This document shows positions 1 to 11,100 of a stretch of 64,000 nucleotides of DNA, piece after piece (position 1 is the stretch's first letter; every line of letters starts with the position of its first letter). Position numbers and translations under genes: made by a program. Under the pieces are notes generated by a model. The model was not told the DNA's origin. It was given only the letters and a program-made list of their open reading frames with translations, and ran no database searches. The stretch covers positions 124,001 through 188,000 of the forward strand of contig NC_063444.1 in assembly GCF_020379485.1 (NCBI RefSeq), in the 5' to 3' direction. The stretch is from Brassica napus. Lineage: Eukaryota; Streptophyta; Magnoliopsida; Brassicales; Brassicaceae.

Positions 1-247
1 ATTGCAATCTCTAATCCAAGATATACAGGATTCAGCCTTCCGTTATTAAAACATTCGGCATTTAAACGTTATTTCTGCTTAGTGAAAGTAGAAATCTAAA
101 TACCAAAAAAAAAAGCGGATAATATTTATCGTATTAGGAAAAAAAATCGTCTTATAGTCTATCTGGATCCCCATCTCATAATGTAATTAAACCGCGTAAC
201 GAGATGGACGGGGAGAGCTAAATACACTACATGTGTGTGTGCATGCC
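1..247. other. Upstream intergenic sequence
   Basis: AT-rich sequence ahead of the first gene. I see no ORF or RNA gene in it. It probably holds the promoter of the MGNC-start gene that follows. Confidence 0.4.
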
Positions 248-254
248 TATATAA
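248..254 (+). promoter_or_regulatory. Putative TATA box of the MGNC-start gene
   Basis: TATATAA lies 66 bp upstream of the ATG at 314, a normal distance for a plant TATA box with a short leader. The assignment rests on motif and spacing only. Confidence 0.5.
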
Positions 255-313
255 CAGCAGCTCTTGTTCTTAATATAATAACTCGAACCAGATAATAATA
301 AAAGCATAGCAAC

Positions 314-820
314 ATGGGAAATTGTGCACTAAAGCCAAAAGTTCTGACGTCAGCCGGAGCTCCGGCACCGGAGGAGTTTGAGACTTTGCTTCTTGGAGAT
401 CAGAAGGTCGACGCTGCGAAATCTCTTAGAAACTTGTTCCTTCAAGTAAGTCGCTAAAACGTTAATGTAGTAGCTTTTGGGATTATATTATATATATATA
501 TGTCGTCTGTGATTTTTGGTTAATAGGCCATGGCAGAGAAGAAAACAATGGAGGACGAGAAGACAACACCGGAAAAGACTCCGGTAACTACAGATCTGAA
601 AACAGCTTTGTCCGAGGCAAAATCTCCACCCAAAGAGATCAAATCTCCGATAAAAGAGACAAAATCTTCGGCAACAGAGAAAAATGTTCCGGTTGGTGAT
701 CAGAAGGTTAGGAATGAAGAGACTGTTAGTGAGGAGAAAGTGATGGACGATGCGACTGTGAAAGAGACAGAAACAGAGGCGAGGCCGGAGGAAGTCGAAA
801 GCGAAGCAGCAGCACCATGA
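314..820 (+). CDS. Small acidic MGNC-start protein, At4g39320-like
   Basis: Two exons, 314-445 and 527-820, joined in phase 0 by a GTAAGT donor and a TAATAG acceptor, give about 141 residues. Exon 1 reads MGNCALKPK...; Gly2 and Cys4 form a classic N-myristoylation plus palmitoylation signal, so plasma-membrane or endomembrane anchoring is inferred. The rest is rich in Glu, Lys, Thr and Pro, includes KSP-type repeats around residues 75-90 and is probably disordered. By position and character it matches A. thaliana At4g39320, which I recall as annotated microtubule-associated-protein-related; that label is weak evidence of function. The ATG at 530 cannot be the only start, because the upstream exon is open, starts with ATG and splices cleanly. 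Confidence 0.75.
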
Positions 821-1138
821 AAGAAGTTTGAACACTTTTAAAGCTAGCTTCTGTATTTGCGTTCTTGATAGCAATATCAAGAATTTTTTTCTGTTTGGAT
901 TATGTTTGTTCTCTATTCCAAAATTCATTACATGAAATGCAACCTCAGTTTTCTTTTTACATGATTCTTAAACTCAAATATATTGTCTGCTTGAAAACGC
1001 TATCAAGTTTCTGCGTCTTGATAGCAAACGCTTGTTTTGAACTTTTGGTTACCTGCTGGCTAACACACAAACGCTGGTGAACTGACACACGCCATATTTC
1101 GTAACACTGAAGGTCACTACTAGTGTTAGATTTCATTT

Positions 1139-1570
1139 GGGCTTGGTGGGCTTTATCATGTTGCTGTTATGATTGGTAAAAGCTTTTGGTTTGAAAGTTA
1201 CCGTGATTAGTTCTTCTCCTAGCAAAGAAGATGAAGCCATTAATCACATAGTAGTCAATAAAATGAAACTGAAACAAGAGAATATCCGTTTTATTTTGTT
1301 TATATGGACATATTAGGCTGCAATTGGAACTTTGGACTACATCTTCGATACGGTTTCAGCTGTATATGCTCTGTTTCCATTGCTAAGTTTACTCAAAATA
1401 AATGGAGAGCTTATCACTTTAGCGTTACCTGAGAAGCCTCTTGAGCTACCAATCTTCCCTCTTGTCTCGGTAAACTTTCTCTACAAACTCTAATTTCTTG
1501 TGACACAAGTTAAACCTGTCTTATTGTTTACAGGAAGGAAAATGGTGTTGGGAAGTGACTTTGGAGTTTG
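1139..1570 (+). pseudogene. Relic of a cinnamyl alcohol dehydrogenase gene (CAD9 position)
   Basis: Pieces of the CAD/medium-chain dehydrogenase Rossmann region are readable in order. GLGGLYHVAVMIGK (from 1139) is the nucleotide-binding loop. A one-base insertion near 1185 shifts the frame, and the next frame gives KVTVISSSPSKEDEAINH (to about 1248). A gap follows, then [20 protein letters not shown] and [18 protein letters not shown] (about 1334-1468). After an intron-like interval, GRKMVLGSDFG is read near 1533. There is no intact ORF, the N-terminal catalytic zinc domain is missing and the C terminus diverges. CAD9 (At4g39330) is the gene expected between the At4g39320-like and EC1 genes, so this is probably its decayed orthologue. 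It is unlikely to encode an enzyme. Confidence 0.8.
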
Positions 1571-1853
1571 CATCTTGTGCTTTTGTTATGTTTATGTCTC
1601 TCAATTTATCTTCGTTTTCTGCTTTTATGTTAAGTGAATTGGTTTCTTCTGAAACAAGTTACCTAATTTGTCAGATAACCTTTTTCATGTTTTTGCACTT
1701 AGGATAATAAAAAATTCTGATTAAAAAACAAAAATCTCGATCAATCTTTGGGTTGGTGAAAGAAGATTAGCACGCCTGAAATAAGACTAAAAATAAGAAG
1801 ATTTATTATAACCATATATATATATATGCGTGTATTAATAAGGCAAATCACAA

Positions 1854-2249
1854 TCAAGCTTTATTGGGAGAAGCAGCCGGAGAATAGCCGCTAGAGTTTG
1901 GATCATGGCAAAAGCCACGGAGGACATTAGCTTCTTCAGATGTAAAGCCGAGAGAAGTCAGCATCGCAGGCCAACAGCTGGTCGTGATGACCTCGACGGC
2001 TTCGCAACAACTAACACCGAGTTTGGTCTCGCCGTTGAGGAAGAAGAGAACGATCTCGTTAGTGCATGACTTGAGCTCGTACAATGCGTTCCAACACTCC
2101 ATTAGTCCTCCGCTCTGGAGCCTCGCAGCTATGTTGGTTGACTCTGCCGTCGGGATCGGGAGATCCCTGCCTGACACGGTGGTGTTTTGGAGAAGGATGC
2201 CGCCGAGAAGTGCGACGGTGGCGAAGAGGAAAGTGGTGTTTGAAGCCAT
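1854..2249 (-). CDS. EC1.4: Egg cell-secreted protein, EC1 family (EC1.4-like)
   Basis: A single-exon ORF of 131 residues starts at the ATG complementary to 2247-2249. Residues 1-27 form a hydrophobic signal peptide. The mature part carries the cysteine pattern of the ECA1/prolamin-like family (MECWNAL, LKSCTNEIV, GVSCCEAVEVI, TSCWPAML, RGFCH), with six cysteines expected to form three disulfides. EC1 proteins are stored in egg-cell vesicles and exocytosed on sperm arrival, where they activate sperm and promote the fusogen HAP2/GCS1 at the sperm surface. The position next to the CAD9 relic and upstream of CESA2 matches A. thaliana At4g39340 (EC1.4). Being intronless fits the family. The family call is firm; paralogue identity rests on synteny. 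Confidence 0.88.
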   Translation of the reverse strand: MASNTTFLFATVALLGGILLQNTTVSGRDLPIPTAESTNIAARLQSGGLMECWNALYELKSCTNEIVLFFLNGETKLGVSCCEAVEVITTSCWPAMLTSLGFTSEEANVLRGFCHDPNSSGYSPAASPNKA

Positions 2250-2321
2250 ATTATATTTGGTGGTGTAGCTTTAGTTTTGGTACTTTCGTGTTGTGTGATC
2301 ACATTGGCTAGCGATGGCTCG

Positions 2322-2328
2322 AATTTAT
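2322..2328 (-). promoter_or_regulatory. Putative TATA box of the EC1 gene
   Basis: TATAAAT on the minus strand, 73 bp upstream of the EC1 start codon, suits a short plant leader. Motif and spacing are the only evidence. Confidence 0.5.
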
Positions 2329-2559
2329 ACTGATTTTTTGGGTTAGTGGGTGACTAAGAGTAATTAAAAGGTCTAATAGTGGGGAGGATCGAGAGTAAAT
2401 GACTGATAACTGGTGATCATCAGTGATTAAAAGTAATTAAAACAGGATTAATGAAGCGTTGTATTAGGCTTTGGTGAAGAAGAGCAACGGATAATGCATA
2501 CGGACAGTTTTCTTGGAAAAGAATCAAGAAGATTACATGTTACTGCTCTATCAAACAAA

Positions 2560-2631
2560 GTGGCTGTAGTTTAGTGGTGAGAATTCCACGTTGTGGCCGT
2601 GGAGACCTGGGCTCGAATCCCAGCAGCCACA
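2560..2631 (+). tRNA. Nuclear tRNA-His (anticodon GTG)
   Basis: A full cloverleaf is readable. The acceptor strand GTGGCTG (2560-2566) pairs with CAGCCAC (2624-2630). The anticodon stem CCACG/CGTGG (2586-2590, 2598-2602) encloses the loop TTGTGGC, giving anticodon GTG at 2593-2595. The T arm contains GGCTCGAATCC. There is no intron, and CCA is not encoded, as expected for a nuclear gene. It differs from the plastid trnH sequence I know, so it is not an organellar insertion. The extra 5' G of tRNA-His is added after transcription. Confidence 0.95.
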
Positions 2632-3478
2632 TCATTTTTCTGATTCACACATACAAATTTTGCAAAGTACGCAAGTGTTAAATGGATCCCAGCAGCAGCA
2701 GCCCATTAGTTTGCTGGGCACCTCTATTGTTGTTCTCTAATTTTACTACCAAATTTTCACCAACTTATTTTTTTAATTGAAGTCAGTCAACCCTGTAATA
2801 GTTTTCAAATAGCGATGCCATTCGCAGCTGTATTTCACAGTGTACCGCTTGGTTGGTTAATGCAAAGATCAAAAAACTACATGCAGTGTTTTTTTTTTTT
2901 TTTTTTTTTGAACACACATGCAGTGTTTTCTCTAAACAAAATAAATGGTTGAAGGAGGTTTTGATATTTCAGGTTAATGGAGGTATGCATCAGTGGGTCC
3001 CGTAAGCATCTCTGACGTATTGCATCGTGTTAATAAATACAAATAAACAAAGTAACGAATAGGTAATTGATGCAAGTTTCCGTCGGTGCCGATGTTACAC
3101 GTTATATTTGATTAATTATGAACTAGATCATGAGTATTTTATTTTTCTTTTAACACATATCGAGTTTGTCCAATTTCATTTTATGTGTAAAAACAATATT
3201 AAAACTGTCTTTTGTATTAGTAGTTTTTCATTGGTGTATTAGATATATATGCAGTGAAAACACTAATATAATATTAACTAATACAATTTAATATAGTAAC
3301 CAATATGATTTAGATTAACATAACAGTGTATTATAAATATAGACGTAGTGTATTATAAATATAGACGTAAGACGAAAATACTAATCTAATATTAACCAAT
3401 ACAATATTTATCGATTCCTATATAAGATTGACTATCAATATGCCAATTGTAATTTATAAAACACAAATTATAAACAAT
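2632..3478. other. Intergenic AT-rich stretch with one poly(T) micro-insertion
   Basis: No gene is recognised. It contains a T20 tract flanked by direct repeats near 2889-2915 (listed separately) and a 24-bp repeated phrase around 3327-3372 that includes the word TATAGACG twice. Confidence 0.5.
2879..2928. repeat. Poly(T) micro-insertion flanked by direct repeats
   Basis: ACATGCAGTGTT occurs at 2879-2890 and again from 2916. Between the copies is a run of about 20 T followed by GAACAC. Read from the other strand this is a few bases plus a poly(A) tail between target-site duplications, the layout of a retroposon truncated almost to its tail. Confidence 0.5.
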
Positions 3479-4855
3479 AGGTACAGTTTCATCAACGCGT
3501 GTTAAGCTCCCAGACACGATCTTCGAGGCACAACCCAGATCTACTTTCTCCGGCGCCGGCGAAGCGGTTTCTCGCCGGCGCGGGGCTCTATCTCCGACGA
3601 CGTTAATCTCTCTCACTCTTATGGTTGTATCTCGCTTTCTCCATCTTTTGTTACTGTGTGGTATCCATCGGGCTATTGAAGGAGAGAGACCCCAACGGAC
3701 TCAACGACGAAGCCGAGGACTCTTCGTCTCAGATCTACCGGCGGTCCTTTCTCCCCAAATGGCTTCTTCTCCAGCGACGAGTCGAGAGGATTCTCTCGCC
3801 ACTGCTGTGTTCCGGTTCTTAGGAACAATTCCCGACGAACCTCCCCCTGATAGCTGTCTGACGAGTCTCGAGGTCAACTTTGTCCCGTACTCTCATCCGC
3901 CCCTGGAGCATTGGTTTTACATGACGAGCTCTCCCCTTCCGTCTCTGGTAAGGACTGAGTCTATTTTCACAGTATGTTTTGCTCCTCACCAACTCTCAGG
4001 CACCAGATCTCAAAGCTCCACTAGACTAGAACTTAATTTCTGCGGTGATTTTTCACTTTACGCGTCTCCTAAAGTGGTTTCCTCTCCTTTTGGGTGGATC
4101 TTCTTCAACGGCTGCACTGTTTTTCTCCGACGTATCTCCGGTGACCTCTCCTACGGCACCGTCGAACAGCCAAGCTTCGTGCATCTTTGGTGTAGTGGGC
4201 TGCTCTTCAATTATGAATGGGCTTGGCCCATTAGATCTACCAATCCTGCAAATTCAAGCAGAAGCTTCTTAAAGCCCAACTCCAGGTTTGAAGATACGAG
4301 TCAGATTTGTATGGTTTGGAGAGATTGGGATTTTTCATCAGAGATATCAGGTGGGTTCATAGGGATCTCTCCTCTTTGTATCACACGATCATATATATCC
4401 TTTGGGATGAATTTACTGGTGCGTTCATCGGACTCGGTTCTTGTTCGGCCATCCTCTTCTTTGGAAGAGAAATTGTTACTACCTTACCCTCTTTCTATGG
4501 AAAGAGGTGTTTCCTCGGTCTTGCGTCCGAGTGTTTGTTTCAGTTTCCTCATCGGTTTGTCATCTTGCGGAGCGGTCTCCACGGGACCTGTAGATGCAAT
4601 CGAGAGCACCTTGGTGTTTCTCGTAGATGAGGACTGGACCTTAACGTCACATTATGTGACTATTTACCAGCTATACGACTTTGTCGTGAAGGTTCCCCCG
4701 ACGCATTTGAGCATCGTCTCGAATCCGCTGTCATCTTCGATTGAAGACCTATCTTGCTTAGCTTATTTATGTTTCATTCCCTCTATCTATTGTATTGAAG
4801 AAGATTAAGTATGAATGAAAGTAAGTTTGTGTTAAAAAAAAAGGTACAGTTTCAT
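3479..4855 (+). mobile_element. Poly(A)-tailed non-LTR retroposon with 14-bp target-site duplications
   Basis: The 14-bp word AGGTACAGTTTCAT is at 3479-3492 and 4842-4855. Between the copies lies a unit of about 1.35 kb ending in an A9 tract. The first 120 bp after the left copy are GC-rich, unlike the surrounding AT-rich DNA. Terminal inverted repeats and LTRs are absent. This is the structure of an insertion made by target-primed reverse transcription. No reverse transcriptase is encoded, so it was moved in trans, presumably by a LINE. Non-autonomous plant retroposons such as Sadhu have this general form; I cannot assign the family. Confidence 0.85.
3621..4808 (+). CDS. Long ORF of unknown function inside the retroposon
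   Basis: A 395-residue ORF starts at ATG 3621 and stops 33 bp before the second target-site duplication, filling nearly all of the retroposon. The product is rich in Ser, Leu and Phe, and I recognise no reverse transcriptase, endonuclease, RNase H or zinc-knuckle motif. Other frames are also open over shorter stretches (4045-4272, 4307-4630), so chance openness in a C/T-rich element is possible. It may be a non-coding retroposon, or a retrocopy of an unrecognised transcript. No cellular role is claimed. Confidence 0.3.
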   Translation: MVVSRFLHLLLLCGIHRAIEGERPQRTQRRSRGLFVSDLPAVLSPQMASSPATSREDSLATAVFRFLGTIPDEPPPDSCLTSLEVNFVPYSHPPLEHWFYMTSSPLPSLVRTESIFTVCFAPHQLSGTRSQSSTRLELNFCGDFSLYASPKVVSSPFGWIFFNGCTVFLRRISGDLSYGTVEQPSFVHLWCSGLLFNYEWAWPIRSTNPANSSRSFLKPNSRFEDTSQICMVWRDWDFSSEISGGFIGISPLCITRSYISFGMNLLVRSSDSVLVRPSSSLEEKLLLPYPLSMERGVSSVLRPSVCFSFLIGLSSCGAVSTGPVDAIESTLVFLVDEDWTLTSHYVTIYQLYDFVVKVPPTHLSIVSNPLSSSIEDLSCLAYLCFIPSIYCIEED

Positions 4856-5096
4856 GAGCAAGGATACACTCTAATGTGTTGCCTCCAAAAGGTGTTTTTT
4901 TCCCAACAATTAAGGTTTCACACCATTAATTAGAACTAAAGTGTTTGGTTCCGATATTGTGCTTTTTGGGAGCTTTATGTGAATGTCGAATGATGAATGA
5001 TATCGACAAATATTTATGGACATATTTTAGTGGGAGGAAATGAATATTCCCGAACCTATTAAGTTAGATATAATAAATACAAAATCTCAGGATTTT

Positions 5097-5256
5097 ATTG
5101 AAACCGATATTTGAGGTCTAGTAGAAGAAACTTGGAGAAAAAGTTTTCCATAGTCATTATTTTTCAAATCTGGCAATTTGATTGTGAATATTTGATTGTA
5201 ACCGAGATTTTAGGCATAGTAGACTCAACTTGGAGAAGGAGTTTTTCCATAATCAA
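5097..5256. repeat. Diverged tandem duplication of about 100 bp
   Basis: Two similar blocks, about 5097-5157 and 5194-5256, share an AACCGA start, a TAGTAGA core, a CTTGGAGAA word and a TTTTCCATA end. The intervening TTTTCAAATCTGGCAATT word recurs near 5375. Divergence suggests an old duplication, possibly part of a decayed element. Confidence 0.5.
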
Positions 5257-5825
5257 ATTTTTTAAAATATAAATTGATGTTTCTGTAATTGAAATAAGAA
5301 TATACATTAGTATATTCTATTTAGTGTATATTTAAAGCAAATCCTGAGATTGAAATCCATATTCATGATTTTTCAAATCTGGCAATTCTGATATTTTAAT
5401 TTTTACAAATAACAACTTAGTATTGAGTTTCATAAAAATCCATATCAAGCTATTTAAAATTTAATTCAAAGAGCTTTTGTGTTTAAGATAATTACAATTT
5501 CATGGTGGAGGAAACGTGTTCTTAAATTATTTGGTTAATTTAATCAATTAGTTTAGGAGATAACCGGACCAAGAAAGTCGTAATTGTATAATGACCGGCT
5601 AAGGACTTGTTAATGACTCACTGACTCGACTCGCTAATGACTGCCTCGTGATGCAATGTCTTGTGGAGACATTTGTTGTATTTATTTGACTATAATAAAA
5701 GAGGGAGTGTTTGTTATACTTGTACTATGATATATAATATAAATATGTTAATGTGAGTATATATACTATAACCATAGAATAGATGTTTCTTTTAATAGAT
5801 ATATAATGTAAAACATATAATAAGA

Positions 5826-5911
5826 TAGATCTTACGGTGAAGTTAAATGATAGGTGGTTGATATTGAATAGATCTTACGGTGAAGTTAAATGATAGGTGG
5901 TTGATATTGAA
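5826..5911. repeat. Exact 43-bp tandem duplication
   Basis: A 43-bp unit beginning TAGATCTTACGGTGAAG occurs at 5826-5868 and again, identically, at 5869-5911. Identity suggests a recent replication slippage event. Confidence 0.9.
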
Positions 5912-8036
5912 CTGTTTAAAAAAATATTTAAATGTGAATGATAATGTGATGTCCAACTTAAAAATCCACTTAAAATAAGTTGTAATGTTTCTGTTTTAAT
6001 AAGATATAGATGCGTGTAGATAATTAGCAGTTGTTCAAAAAAAAAAAATGTCTGTGTACCATCAAATGTCTGGTGGGGCCTTGCGGAGTTGTTAAGCCAT
6101 CAAATGCTTCTAGTTTAATAATGGCCCGTATATCGACCCACGAAGATTTGTACTGTACACTCCAATGATGAAGCCTTATAGTTATAGAAGTATGTTTACG
6201 TATATTGCGCTATGTGCAACGACAGAAAAGAAGTCATAAAACGATTTTGTCTTGCTATATTCTTTTATGTTGAATGCCATACCTATTGTCAATAGTAAGA
6301 ATACGATGAACTGATCAAACGAAAACAAAAATTTGTATAACACACATGCATGGACGTACAGCCAAAATCAAAACAACTTGTCAAAGCGCATGCTGTGACT
6401 GCATGTGATGTTTATAAAAACATACATAACAACTTATCCAACCGATTAAACTAGCCACACGCATGCCTAAATTAATGGTATTTTGTAATTGTCGCTTTGA
6501 TCTTTTTGTTTGTTTGTGGTGGTCAGTGGGTACTACTAACTATTTTGTTCGAGCCACTTAGCAGTTTAAAAATGACACTTTCTTTTAGGTAACCAACAGC
6601 AGTACAAAGGACTAAAGCTTATAGATTGGAGCCTAGCTAGCTAGGAGTGGCGGCATTGAGCGTATTTTATTCCTAGTTGACTTGTGACCATCGTATATTT
6701 TATATTTGGAATAATAACTTCGTACCATCCAAATAATGATTAGGTTATTTTTTCGCCATCAGAGAAACCGATATAAACCTAATACTGCAATGATGGAGAC
6801 ATTCTAACAATACTATATTTACGATAATTCGGTAAGATACAGTAGTCGATGATGCATTGATAACATTGTCGGCTATTAACACTAGCGACTCTTGACATGT
6901 GTATATACTGATCTAGAGGGATTACGATCAGAGTAAATAGATCATGTATGCAAACGTACCATATCCCACTAATTCAAAATAAGACCGACTCTCTATGCAT
7001 TTGGGTATAGATTTTGTTTACTTCATTATAGTTGTTTATATATGAATGATATATAATTTATCTTGGTCTGCTCGATGCTTTGAACACTAATTCTGCTTGT
7101 GTAGAATTTTCATGTTTTGTCGGCTGATTGTATAGTTAAGCGATATAACGTTAATGAGTTTTTCATATATAAGAAAAACAAGTTTTATTTCTACCATACA
7201 AAGCAACCATGAAAAGGTTATGCCACCGACAATGTATCATCCTTTTGATAATTGTTTTAAAAACTGACAAAGTATACAAATTATTTATTCAAAGTTGGTC
7301 CGGAAAGATACTGATCCAACGGTTATGGATTTGCATAAACAGTAGTTAATTGAGATAAAGCAACTATTCTTATGTTAATGTACCAACTTATAAGCTTCAC
7401 GCAAAAAAAGACTCACACACTTAAGTTTTCCTTTTCCATCATTACACAATTCACGTGTTACATAATAAACTTTGGACGTTTATAATAAATGATCGAATAA
7501 TCCGCAAAGTAATTCTAATCGTCCAATCATATATCTTTTGAAAGTTAAAGTTATGTCTTCTGAACGTACATTTCTGATAAAAGAAAAATTATTGGTTTGC
7601 ATAAAACAGTAAGATATGGGTCTATAATAGAGGGTAACAGAGACTTCTGGGACCTTTTGAAAAATGACAGTGCTGTAAAAAAAGTACTAAAGAAATTATC
7701 TGGACCCTATGAAGAGGACCCGGATCCGTATTGGGAAACAGTTTAGCTTTCATTTTCCCAGAAACACCCCCTCAAAATATCTCAATTTCAGTCGAAAAAT
7801 CTCTCTCATTCAATCGCTCGCTTGCTAGGAAATTGAAGAACCCATTTTTGTGTTCTTTTTTTTTTCTTATAAATTTTTATATCTTACCAACAACCCTTGG
7901 AGGTGGAGCACAGTCGAGCTCCACCAGTACCACCATCACCGTGGTCCATGGCCAATCGTCGTTTTCGTCGGGACCCACTTATTCTGTGACGTCTCTCTGT
8001 ATATCATTTGTTGAAAATTTTTAATCATTTTTTTTT

Positions 8037-8045
8037 GTATAAAAA
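8037..8045 (+). promoter_or_regulatory. Possible TATA box of CESA2
   Basis: GTATAAAAAG straddles 8037-8046, about 140 bp before the CESA2 ATG and next to a C/T-rich leader. A 5' UTR intron or a more distal start is not excluded. Confidence 0.35.
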
Positions 8046-8180
8046 GGGTAAATGATCTCAGTTTTGCTGTCCACATTTCAACACAACTCTTTGGCTCTCT
8101 GAATCTATGTAATGGGAGCTCAACAGGGTGGGCCAAGGTCTCTGAGCTGAAGAATATCGCAAGAATCCTTCTTTGGGGTC

Positions 8181-11100
8181 ATGAATACGGGTGGTCGACT
8201 CATTGCAGGGTCTCACAACAGGAATGAGTTCGTTCTCATCAACGCCGACGAGAATGCCAGGGTGAGGCTCTTAACTTGTTGTAACGGTATAGAAGATCTT
8301 TTTTTTTTTCATTCCCTTTTGGGATCAAGATTATGAGAATTTACTTTAATTATTTCCTGAAAATTGCAAGTTTCTGTGAAGTAATGCCCCCACCACATAC
8401 ACACCCCTCATGTTCTGTTTTCATTTTTCGAAATTCTGCATGATTCATACGTGTCGGCAGAGATAGACGTTGCTGTCAGCTGGAATCAAGCTGTCCTGAT
8501 CATTTTATTCATTTTCTGTCTGTAGCAGTAACATTTTGAGTTCAATAGTAGTCGATTTTTTTTTAATTTTTATTATTACTGTTTGTTTTTGAATAACTTA
8601 AGCTGTTCTTAACTTTGATACTAATTGTCTCAATTCTCAAAATCATAGTTATATCATCCATAATCGGTGAATGGGTCCTTTGAGTCTAATCGGTTTACAT
8701 GATTTGGTTTCGAATACAGTTTGATGATGTCAAGACTGATCTGTTTTTCTTCTACTCTTTGTGGGTTTTGATTGACACTATAGATACGGTCATTACAAGA
8801 ACTGAGTGGCCAAACATGCCAAATCTGTGGTGATGATATCGAACTATCGGTTAACGGCGAGCTATTTGTTGCCTGCAACGAGTGCGCGTTTCCGGTTTGT
8901 AGGCCTTGCTACGAGTATGAACGTAGAGAAGGAAACCAAGCTTGTCCTCAGTGCAAAACCCGTTACAAACGGATTAAAGGTATTCCACGTGTCCAAGGAG
9001 ATGACGAAGAGGACGATGATGATGATCTTGATCATGATGGGATGATGGACCCTGAACTTGTTGCCGAAGCCGCTCTCTCTTCACGTCTTAACACCGGTCG
9101 TGGTGGTTCACCTGGATCTCAGATTCCTCTCTTGACTTACGGTGATGAGGTGAGGAATTACCCAAAATGTTTTTGTGATTATGTTTTTTTTTTATATCAA
9201 ATTTTGTATGTGTTTTTTTCTTTCTTTCTTTCAGGATGACGATATGTATTCTGATCGTCATGCTCTTATCCTCCCTCCTTCGACTGGATATGGGAATCGA
9301 GTCCATCCTGCACCGTTTACAGATTCTTCTTATGCACCTTGTATGTTCCTTCCTATCTTTATTGTTCTTTATATGAATTATTATTCACCATCTAATGGTT
9401 TGGTTTGTTGTTTACAGCACAAGCAAGATCAATGGTTCCTCAGAAAGATATTGCGGAATATGGATATGGAAGTGTTGCTTGGAAGGATAGAATGGAAGTC
9501 TGGAAGAAGCGACAAGCCGAAAAGCTTCATGTCATTAAACATGATGGCCCAGGTTTCAATGATGGCGACGAGCTGGATGATCCTGACATGCCTATGTAAG
9601 TTCAAACCAACTGATTACCTTAATGAACAATGCTTTTGTGACATTCTTAATGATGTTTTATAACATTAATCAGGATGGATGAAGGAAGACAGCCTCTGTC
9701 AAGAAAGCTACCCATTCGTTCAAGCAGAATAAATCCCTACAGGATGTTGATTCTGTGTCGGCTCGCCATTCTCTGTCTTTTCTTCCATTACAGAATTCTA
9801 CATCCAGTAAGTGATGCTTATGGATTATGGTTAACATCAGTTATATGTGAGATATGGTTCGCCGTTTCTTGGATCCTTGACCAGTTCCCCAAATGGTATC
9901 CTATACAACGCGAAACATACCTGGACAGGCTCTCTCTCAGGTATATATACATAAAACATACTAAAAGACTTCTTAGTCTTGTCTTTTGAAAACACTCTTT
10001 TATCTTACGCTAGGTACGAGAAGGAAGGCAAACCGTCGGGATTAGCACCTGTTGATGTGTTTGTGAGCACGGTGGATCCATTGAAAGAACCACCGTTGAT
10101 TACAGCAAACACCGTTCTTTCGATTCTTGCCGTTGACTATCCCGTGGATAAGGTTGCGTGTTATGTATCGGACGATGGAGCAGCTATGCTTACCTTTGAA
10201 GCTCTTTCAGATACAGCCGAGTTTGCTAGAAAATGGGTTCCGTTTTGTAAAAAGTTCAGTATCGAGCCACGAGCACCTGAGTGGTATTTTTGCCAGAAGA
10301 TGGATTACTTGAAGAACAAAGTTCATCCTGCTTTTGTCAGGGAACGTCGTGCTATGAAGGTGTTTCCATTTATCCTCTTTATACTTTTTGCTGTATGAGT
10401 CTAGTAAAATGAATATTTTTCGGTTTGTTTGTTGCAGAGAGATTATGAAGAGTTTAAGGTGAAGATAAACGCATTGGTTGCTACAGCTCAGAAAGTGCCT
10501 GAGGAAGGTTGGACTATGCAAGATGGTACTCCTTGGCCTGGCAACAATGTCCGGGACCATCCCGGCATGATTCAGGTAATCATAATTCTCGAATATGTCA
10601 TTAGACCAAAGTTGATTTGTTTGTGTCCAACTCGGGCGAAGATTTTCTGCGGATTTCTTCTCTCCCACTTCTATCTTTCTTTCCTTATGTTTTAAATATG
10701 TTGGCTTACCGGAGAGATACCAATTTTTAGCCCATTACCGGAGAGATTTTACGAAAAATGACAGGTGTTCTTGGGACATAGTGGAGTTCGTGATACAGAT
10801 GGGAATGAGTTACCCCGTCTAGTGTACGTTTCTCGCGAGAAGCGGCCTGGATTTGATCACCATAAGAAGGCTGGAGCTATGAACTCTTTGGTAAGAGGAT
10901 CAATCTGTTTTTTTTTTTTTTTTTTGTCTTTCTCAAACTTTGGTTTAACTAGAACTCATTTTTACTTTTAATTTTTGAAGATCCGAGTCTCTGCTGTTCT
11001 ATCAAACGCGCCTTACCTTCTAAACGTGGACTGTGATCACTACATCAACAACAGCAAGGCGATTAGAGAAGCAATGTGTTTCATGATGGATCCTCAGTCC

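Larger units (their letters stand above)
4856..8036. other. Intergenic region between the retroposon and CESA2
   Basis: About 3.2 kb without a convincing gene on either strand. It contains a diverged tandem duplication at 5097-5256 and an exact 43-bp tandem duplication at 5826-5911. The last 400 bp (about 7640-8036) become C/T-rich and look like promoter or leader of CESA2. Small ORFs at 7731-8024 lack any recognisable feature. Confidence 0.5.

Noticed and set aside
488..928. Minus-strand 146-codon Cys/Phe-rich ORF antisense to the first gene
   Set aside because: It is the complement of the Lys/Glu-rich plus-strand exon; its odd composition comes from that.
2560..2631. Plastid-derived tRNA-His insertion
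   Set aside because: The sequence has the nuclear cytosolic form, with acceptor GTGGCTG, and differs from the plastid trnH gene as I know it.
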